Positions 56,479 through 64,000 of a stretch of 64,000 bases of DNA are shown here, piece by piece. The position numbers and the translations under genes were made by a program. The stretch's first letter is position 1, and each line of letters begins with the position of its first letter. The stretch is from Aculops lycopersici (lineage: Eukaryota; Arthropoda; Arachnida; Trombidiformes; Eriophyidae): the NCBI GenBank assembly GCA_015350385.1, contig WNKI01000002.1, positions 5,202,636-5,266,635 on the forward strand. Direction: 5' to 3'. The notes beneath the pieces are model-generated. The model was not told the DNA's origin. It worked only from the letters and a program-made list of their open reading frames with translations, and ran no database searches.

Positions 56479-57521
56479 CTGAGTGGCGTAATTTTGACCA
56501 GTGTACCCATTGGCGCCCGCCAGGTACCCTGTTGCGCTGTTGCCTCGTTGCTGGGCAGCGGCGGCCGCTGCAGCTTGCTGCTGGGCGGCCATTTGGGCCA
56601 GCCGCTGGCGTTGCAAATACTCCAATTCTCTGGCTTGAAGCTCATCAGCTTGGCGTTGCTGCTGCATTCTAGCATGAGCATCGCTACGTGAGGCATAATT
56701 GACAAGCGCAAACTCGAGAAGCGCACCAAACACGAAGGTCAAACAAACGCCCGTCCAAACGTCTATGGCCTTCGTGTAGGAAACAGGCGGCAGCGAGGCG
56801 TTGATGCCGGAAATTTGCGTCGCCATTGTGAGGAGAGTCGTGACACCCAAGGAAACTCTTGCCGGGATTGCATTTGGATCCAACCAAAAGCTAACCCACG
56901 ATACAATGACCAGCATGCAGCAGGGAATGTAAATTTGAATCAAGTAGTAGGAGAATTCTCTTTTGAATATTAGGTCAACACGGAGACAAGAGTAGGCGCC
57001 GGTTGCTGTTCGCGATGTACAGAATGCAGTTCCAAATGTTTCCAATGTAAAACGGGGCAAGGTTAAGGGTTGATTGATTTGAACTGGATTCTTCTCCTTC
57101 CAAATAAACTTTAAATCGTCATCCAAATATCCATAGCTCGCCATCTCGATGGTACAATTTTGCTTGTCAAGGGGATAATATTTCAAGTCCATAGGACAGG
57201 CCAACACGAGACTGATACGAATTGAGTATAAGACAGCCCCGTCGCCATTGATCCTTAGCAAAACATTTGGCATTATTATCTTATGGAAGTGGCCCTCTTT
57301 TTCGTTTCTAAAAAAGAGATCCGGTTTCCAAAGTCTCTCCTGTTCCGTCAAGGTAATTGAATTGATATTATAGCTCTTGTAGGATGCCATCTTGTTGAAA
57401 GCCAACCTCTCATCCACCCACTCTTGTCTCAATGACAGTTGCACCGAATACTCCATGGTGACGTCGTCGATCTTTGAGATGCTCCTAATCAGCGTGTTGA
57501 CTCTCACGACGGCAGGTCCAT
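56479..57521 (-). CDS. GluCl: GluCl exon: ligand domain, M1-M3
   Basis: 1,043 bases of a glutamate-gated chloride channel subunit (pentameric Cys-loop receptor). It contains DGPAVVRVN, KIDDVTMEYSVQLSLRQEW, WKPDLFFRNEKEGHFHKI, the 13-residue Cys loop CPMDLKYYPLDKQNC, and the second disulfide CTSRTATGAYSC typical of GluCl/glycine receptors. M1 follows (EFSYYLIQIYIPCCMLVIVS), then M2 with the anion-selective PARVSLGVTTLLTMATQ, and M3 (WTGVCLTFVFGALLEFALVN). The exon ends with about 69 Gln/Ala-rich residues of the M3-M4 loop. It enters in phase 1 after ATATCAG and leaves in phase 0 at CAG|GTAAGT. The M3 glycine important for ivermectin/abamectin binding is present (codon 56725-56727). Confidence 0.95.
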
Positions 57522-57645
57522 CTGATATCATGGAAGATTTTAGTTAGATGGTTGGATTTACAGGTTTTAAAGGTCAGCTCAAGGTCAAGTCGAGGGCCGG
57601 AAGTTCGAGTTGGAGGATCACGCGAACCTAATCATTTATACTAAC

Positions 57646-57767
57646 CATTTTGTCCCGTTTTGTTGTTGATTCCACTTGGACGGATTCGTTTATCATACCC
57701 TTCGCCTAGAATTTTATCCACTATTTGTTTCTCCACCTCGCGACTCAATCCCTTGACGTTGGCTCCA
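57646..57767 (-). CDS. GluCl: GluCl exon: N-terminal ectodomain
   Basis: Encodes NVKGLSREVEKQIVDKILGE, then GYDKRIRPSGINNKTGQN, matching the start of the mature GluCl ectodomain (I/ILxxGYDxRIRPSG). It leaves in phase 1 at a GTTAGT donor and joins the next exon as N-D-G-P-A-V-V-R-V. The intron is 124 bases. The 5' border is uncertain: TAG ending at 57768 or AG ending at 57763. A signal-peptide exon must lie further upstream and was not found. Confidence 0.82.
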
Positions 57768-60700
57768 CTATTGTTTCAGATTATAGATCGGAATTTTTGT
57801 TTCACGTAAAAAGGGGTTCAGTTGTCAGTGTAAATCATGATAACGATGATGATTAAGTTGGCAATCGATCGTGTGTTGGTCGTGGGAGGCTCAGGTTGTC
57901 ACAAAAACATGGAGCCTCAGCGCAAGTCGAGAAAAAGTCGTCAACTTCCGATTAAATGAGTCGCCGGGCTCAAGTTGAGCTAGGAGAAGGAGGAGAATAG
58001 GAGCATGAAGCGATGAAAGGTGATTTTTGAGCTATATTCGAGTGCAGTAGCTGAGTTTTCCCCTCTTCCTAGAAGGCCACTCAAATTTTGAGCATTGAAG
58101 ACTCCACGTGTCCTCGCTACTTTTTCAAGTCTTTCAAGAGCAACAACAACAACAACTACAAAAAAACTCTCATTTCTCTAACTCCTCTCACAACAAAGAA
58201 AATGGCAACACACAACCGCACCGAATGTTTCGCCGGAAGTCGCGGGCGCTAGCTTGCCAACAGCAACATACAACACGATCGCTTGTCTCGCTGCTTACAA
58301 CACACGACCGGATAAGTCTATTGTGCGCCTCTGTGCTCAACGAGACCGAGCTACTCGACAACCTTGCGACAGAGAACCACGAGACCGGAAGTTGCAATGC
58401 TGTTCAGTTCTCTTGCTTCAACTCAGCTCTAGTCGACGACGACGGCGGCGGTGGCGGCTGTCGTCGCCATTTCGGTTGTAGCAGTAGTAGTGGTAGTTGT
58501 TGTTGTTGTGTTGCTATTATGTAGCTTTTGCTCTCCATCAAACTGGCCGTTTGCGGCCTTTGTAATCTTCTTTACAACTCGCAAGCTCGTTCGCAAGTCG
58601 CGAATCGCGACTCGATCGCAATGGATTCGGCAACTCTTGAGCGAGAGGCAAAATTTCCAAGCCACTCCTCCTCTCCAAACGAATGGAGTTATTTATCTCT
58701 ACGCCCATTACTTCCTTTTCCTTTCAGCCTAAGAGCAAAACCGAACCGACTTCTAGTTTGCTCTCGTGGCCCAAAATATACCAAACCAATCGACTGGCGG
58801 CCATCATTCATGTCGCTAGTAGATTTGTTGCTATTGTTGTTGTTGCTGCTACAACTACTCACATTCGATTGCACAACAATCGGTTGGAGGCGGAAATGCT
58901 CTCCACAGCCGCCGCCGATGACGGCAAGTGGTTTTGCCGAGATTTTTTGCATCTGAACGAGAGGCAATAGTTTTCGATAAATGTAGCCAATGAATGCTTG
59001 TTACAAGCACCACGGCAACCACTTGGTGCCTTTAAGTTTGCCTCTCAATTGTGTCGCTTCCGATGCACATTCAAGCGGATGTTGCAGTTGCGTGCATCGG
59101 CGGCAGTGGTAATAGTGGCGGCAATGACAGTGGCAGCTGAAGTAATCATCTGACGAAGTCATAGCTAGCTCGCCAAGCGGAAGTCGGCGGCCTCAAGCAG
59201 AGACCTCGAGTCCAAGGTCAATGCTAAAGGGGAAAGAGAGGTTTGAGTTGAAGCTAAAACTGGACATCAACTCACAACTTGCGAGCGAGCGAGCGAGAGG
59301 AGAGCAATTATAATGAACGAAGGACGATGAGATGGACCCAAGGGGGAAGGGGGCGACTCAATCAAAGCAAAAGCTCATTCACATCTTGTGCCCTTTACTC
59401 TGTGCCAGCCAACTGAGCTGTCGCTTGCTCTTAGCCAAGCGGTCAACCGTCGCTACCGCCGCAGCCACTAGTGACAGTCGAGCCAGAGTTTTGGTTCGTG
59501 ATGATGATTATAGTGACAAGCGTCTTCAGTTTCATTGAGTTTCATTGGATTTCATTGAGCAGACTCCAGAGCTGAACGTCGACTCGCTCGTCCAACCAAT
59601 CAACCAACCAGCTAGCCAGCAAGCCGGCTGACGATCATCTCAATGGACTCAGAGTTCAGTGAGGCGAATGTAGGCGCTTGAACATCTCCATTCGCTTGGT
59701 TCCTCTTGGCTCGTTTCAGTTTGAGTGGAGAAACCAAACTCAAATTGGAATGAGCATTTCAGCGAGCCACAAGCTGCAAGTATAAGTCGCAAGTTTCGAG
59801 TTAGAAGATCATTTGCAAGACAGAAGTTGAACTGAGCCGGTGGTTTTGGTGGCTGCGGCAGTCGCGAGTCGCGAGAGAGTTATTATGATGTCTCCTGGTT
59901 GCCAATGCCGTTGCACCATTCGGCAACGGCATTGGTGGTGTACTCCTTTTGCAACCACTTGCTCGTTCCCATTCGTTTGTTGGATCATCACAATTCCGTT
60001 CGTTGGACCATCGATTCAGGTTCAGATTTACTCGTCGTGGTCGTTCTCGCTACTTTAGTTGCAATACGAGGGGTGAGAGTGAGAGTAGAATTAATCACTT
60101 CGTCTAAAGCGAAACGTGGATTGTAGACACCAGAGACTGCGGGGCACAGAGTGGCTCATGTTTCAATGACACGCGCTCCCAGAGCCGGTTATCCTAGAGT
60201 GTCCATGATGAACCAGCGTTTTGATAGACATCACCGAGTGGCAAGAGTTTGAGTTTGAGTTTTAGCAGATGAGCAAAGTGGAAGTCCTACTCGTCGTTGG
60301 GATACCAGGCCAAAGATTCACGCACTTGATCGGGCAACTTACATTGAGTGGCTACCGACCACCGTGCTCATATCAATCATTTTGACTGCTATCCGTTGGC
60401 TCGCACCACCGCTGCACTTGGTCAAGCTCGCTAAGCCGAGCTAGTGGCAAGCTCAACGTATTCTCGTTTGGCTGGAGGGCCAGAGGACACCGGTCAATTT
60501 GCGCTAGTTGCTCAGCTAGTTGCAGCATCGGGATCACAAACCCTCAGGTGAGTTGGGTCGCCAAATATAGCTTGCTTTCAAGTAGCAGCAAGCTTGAGGG
60601 AGAAAGAAGAGCAACTTAGGTGGAGACTCGTGCGTGACACACCAATCTAATGCAGCCATTTATTTGCCCGGTGCTCTTTTTGTCTCCACCTTCAGGGTTC

Positions 60701-63700
60701 TCAACACACTCTAAACCGTAAACTTGAACCTCAATCTTTATGCAAATTTTCAATGCATGCAAGTCTATGCAAGAGAAAGGGGGATGGGCTAGCGGCGACA
60801 GCGTCATTATGGTCCGCAGCTGTCGTCACATGAAGCTAGCCAAAGCGGCAGTTGCGCTACAAACGACAACCGGATGTTGACGGCTGGCGGCAGATAAGTG
60901 TGCAAACTAGGTGTACGAAGGAAAGAGTGAAGGCGGCGCCGCTTCCAACTTTAGTAAATCAAATCGTCTTCAGTCCTTTGGCTGGCGAAAGGGACGAGTG
61001 AAGTCGTGGCTGGAAAGAGGCCGAAATCCATTAGGTTTATGGATTTGCGCTATAAAACCGAGACGCGAGACCGACGATACGTCAAAAGACAACCAACAGA
61101 ATTGACGACCGCGACGATCGCCACTAATTACCAGGTGCGCAAAATGGAAAGTGGCGAGACGATGTAGCGCGCATATGGGATACAAAGTTTCCCTCTTGCC
61201 CACTCAACTCTAACTCAATGTTAGGTAACGCGTCGTGGGATATTTCCGTTTCCGAAGATGGAGCCAAAAGGGGGAAAACAAAAAGGGAGAGTGCGTTTTC
61301 ACCTGGTTTCAAAGGACGCAACTTGCCAACTGCAACTGCGTCAAGGTTGTCATTCATTATACGAGCAAAACATTGGAGACATTCGACAGCATACGACGGT
61401 TGAGGCTTGCAAATTGTAGGGCTCGCTATGGTAAAGTTGGTCGACTGGGAGAGAAGCTGGCTCGTGTTTGCTTTTGCTTCCAACTGCCAAATTTCTTGTT
61501 GTCTCCTTCTTCTCTCGAACCACTCAGCTCTTACCTGTACCTGGCGGCTGGCTGGACGGCTGGCTTGCTAGCAACCAGGTGGTCGGACTATTTCGAGGAC
61601 AAAAAGCTCCTTCGCTTTCTCTCTCTCTCTCTCCCTCTTTCTCTTTTCTCCAACTATATGTTAGTAATGACTGAGTGTTAGTCTCCACCATCAAATGGAT
61701 GGATTCTGGATTCGGTTTCTAGCTCAGAGTTACAAACTAGCCGATGCCCGCTAGTGCTCATCTTTTCCCAGTTCAAGGCGCGATTTGTGCAATGATTTTA
61801 AGTCGGCGTCGGCCAAATGGATTGTCGAAGAAAAGCAAGGCCAACTTTTCCAGTTTTTTCATTCTGCAAAATGTATATAAATATAAATTGACAGCCGCCT
61901 GGCGGCCAGGTGAGGTGCTGATCCAAGTTTATTTAGTTTTATTTTATTTTGTTTCATCCCATTTCATTTTACACCCAAACCTCAAAAAGGGATAAAATGG
62001 CTTTTCTGGTTTGAAAGGTCTACGGTTGTACGAGAGTGAAACTCTCGACAGAATAAACCCGAAAGAAAATCACTCTCCAGGGAGTTGGAAGTTTTCCGCT
62101 GCACCTTCAAAGACACTGGCTAAGTTTTTGAACAGACACACGACCACAACCAAACAGAAGTTGATTATTCCGCCTCCATGTTGTGCTCTCTACCACAACT
62201 ACTGCAGCTATAAACTGCTCAACACTACCACATAGTTCGAGCCAGCTCTCCCAGCCGGCAACTGCCGCGAGCGGAAGTTGTAGGGCATATTGTTGTTTGG
62301 TGGGAGCCAGGTAAAAATGAGGAGTCCGTGGTGGTCGCAGCCAGCGCCGCTTATGTGTGCGTGCGCGAGTGGAAGTGGGAAAACGACAACACTGCGACCT
62401 GAATGAGCGATGAGCTTTGCCGCTTGCTGCGAGGTTGGTGACCAAACCGGAAGTTTGCGGCAAGCAGCAACTAGAAACCTGAGGCTCACAGTAGAAAGTC
62501 GGCGCCGGAGGCTAGTGTTCGAGTTCGTTTTGTCGGCTCATAGAGAGGGAGTCGCGAGCACAATCGCCGCTTGTTAAGCTAACGCAGGCAGAGAGGGTTC
62601 CCCTCGAGCACTTAACTTTTTGGTTCCAACTTCCGCTACTGGCCAGCCGGCTGGCCAATCGTGGCGTCTCACTCCAACGAGAGCCAACGGCGGGCTCACA
62701 AATGCACACAAAGTCGGCCAAGCGGACGGCCGAAGTGAGGAGGGGAAGTCAGTTTAGCGGTAGCAGTAGCAGCGGTGGTCACCGAAGGACTGGCCAACGG
62801 ACCCGACCAGCTAGCTCGAGAGAAAGAGATGGACTTGCACGCGACGATAACTAAAGCTTTCGTCGAGCTCGTTTTTCCATCCCAGCGGCTCCTTTTTCCA
62901 ACAAACTGCATCGCATTTGCATTTGCCCTTCGGCCGCGCTAGTCGCCATCCACGATTTGCGCCTAGCTAGACTAGTTGGCAAAGTCCCTAGGCGCTCGAG
63001 TTGGCCAGTCATTCAGCCAGTTAGCTTAGTTTTGCGAGATGATCTCGAAATGAGGTAACAACAAGAGCCGACTACAATCGACTGCATCTCTCTCTCTCTC
63101 TCTCCCACACACACCCTAACTCACTCGCTCGCTTGTCCACTAACCAGTCATCTGGCTATCCAACAAGCCGGCCGATCGAGTCACGAGCTCCGCCCACAGA
63201 GAGCTCCATTGTGTCCGTCTTTTGTTGCCATCCGCCCAGCGCCTCGAAACCCATCATCTAGTTACACAACTGAACACCGGCACCACTAGCGACATCCACT
63301 TTGAACACAGGAGTAGATGCTCGCCGGTGGCAAGCTAGCTTGCCAAAACTAGCTTATCAACTGGCTCAGCACTGATCTTATTTTTACAGGAGAGTGCATC
63401 GTTCTATCGGCGTTGGCGGCGACGCCGCGCCTCGTTGGCCTCACGTAATCCAACGCAAACTAGAGGAGGAGACTGAGTAGTTGCCCTCGGAGGCGGCTGT
63501 AGCGGCCGAGCCACGTCTCTTTGATTTCGTAATCGAGTTGCAACTGCAACAACAGCAACCACCGCCACTACTCATCGTCAATGATGCAAATCAGTTGCTC
63601 GCAACTCAATCGGCTCGAGCTCAAGAGAGTGCCGCCCCTCGCTCTTGGCAATGGGATTTGTGTGCAGGCGAGCGGCTGGCTGGCCGGCACGTGATCGTCG

Positions 63701-64000
63701 TTGCTTCCGGCGCCACCGCTACCGTCGACCTTGGTTTTGGGTTTGGATTCGATTTCATCGTCGTCGTCGTCGTCTTCATCTTCGTCGTTTCTGGATCGAG
63801 GAGCGACTTTCAAGTTTCGAGCCACCGATCGAGCGGAACCAAGAGGAGAAAACCAAGACAAAACGGAAGCTGATTGCGGCCACGGAATCACCGGCCGACT
63901 GGTAGTTTGCAGCGAGCGACGTGCTCTTGGAGCAGTAGGGCTTGGTTTAGTTTGGTTTGTTTAGAGGTCGGCACACTAGTCGGCTGTGGCCAACCAACTA
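57768..64000. other. no supported gene; likely GluCl upstream/intron
   Basis: A GluCl first exon with start codon and signal peptide is expected on the minus strand here or beyond the window end. I found no ATG followed by a convincing hydrophobic leader and donor. The open frames here are short and low-complexity. CT microsatellites (61619-61640, 63088-63105) and triplet runs are present. Confidence 0.45.

Noticed and set aside
1..64000. Excess of CAGGTAG/CAGGTAA words as Zelda-like early-embryo enhancer sites
   Set aside because: By eye CAGGTAG is only about twofold above chance, and the word overlaps the splice-donor consensus. The case is too weak without counting.
1..64000. tRNA, rRNA or CRISPR features
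   Set aside because: No B-box plus cloverleaf candidate, no rRNA-like conserved block and no regularly spaced direct repeats were found. The sequence is animal nuclear DNA.

Overview
The window is nuclear DNA of an animal, most likely an arthropod and probably a chelicerate such as a mite. Three genes point this way. There is a BK (Slowpoke) potassium channel split into exons with GT/AG borders. There is a glutamate-gated chloride channel, a receptor class confined to protostome invertebrates. There is also a Ly6-type protein whose cysteine motifs match arthropod Quiver/Sleepless. The species is not identified from sequence alone. Introns that can be placed are short (about 95-200 nt) or several kb long. 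Intergenic DNA is rich in triplet and dinucleotide microsatellites.

Layout. 1-20.3 kb is almost gene-free: two 99% identical copies of a 1.07 kb palindromic element (4441-5514 and 18747-19820) and a few weak minus-strand exon candidates. 20.3-22.4 kb (-) is an intronless gene for a multi-pass membrane protein I do not recognise. 22.4-27.2 kb is a GC-rich, microsatellite-rich presumed slo upstream region. 27.2-41.3 kb (+) is slowpoke, with nine constitutive or optional exon positions and a pair of mutually exclusive exons just after the pore/S6 exon. 43.4-44.0 kb (+) is a secreted Gly/His/Tyr-rich protein with a TATA box. 45.5-46.6 kb and 47.2-48.1 kb (+) are two intronless genes for low-complexity/coiled-coil proteins of unknown function. 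48.6-49.6 kb (-) is a quiver-like gene. 53.75-57.8 kb (-) is the 3' part of a GluCl gene; its first exon(s) are not seen and may lie in 57.8-64 kb or beyond the window.

Functionally, three recognisable genes concern neuronal or muscle excitability: a calcium- and voltage-activated K+ channel, a Ly6 protein of the type that modulates K+ channels, and an inhibitory glutamate receptor. All three carry large Gln/Ala/Asn/Pro-rich insertions where relatives have short linkers: the BK N-terminus and S0-S1 linker, the GluCl M3-M4 loop, and the first loop of Quiver. A 10-base word, CAACAAGTGG / CCACTTGTTG, recurs eleven times in noncoding DNA and in none of the coding exons. That is about a hundredfold above chance.

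Splice sites, phases and motifs were read by eye. No database search or gene predictor was run.
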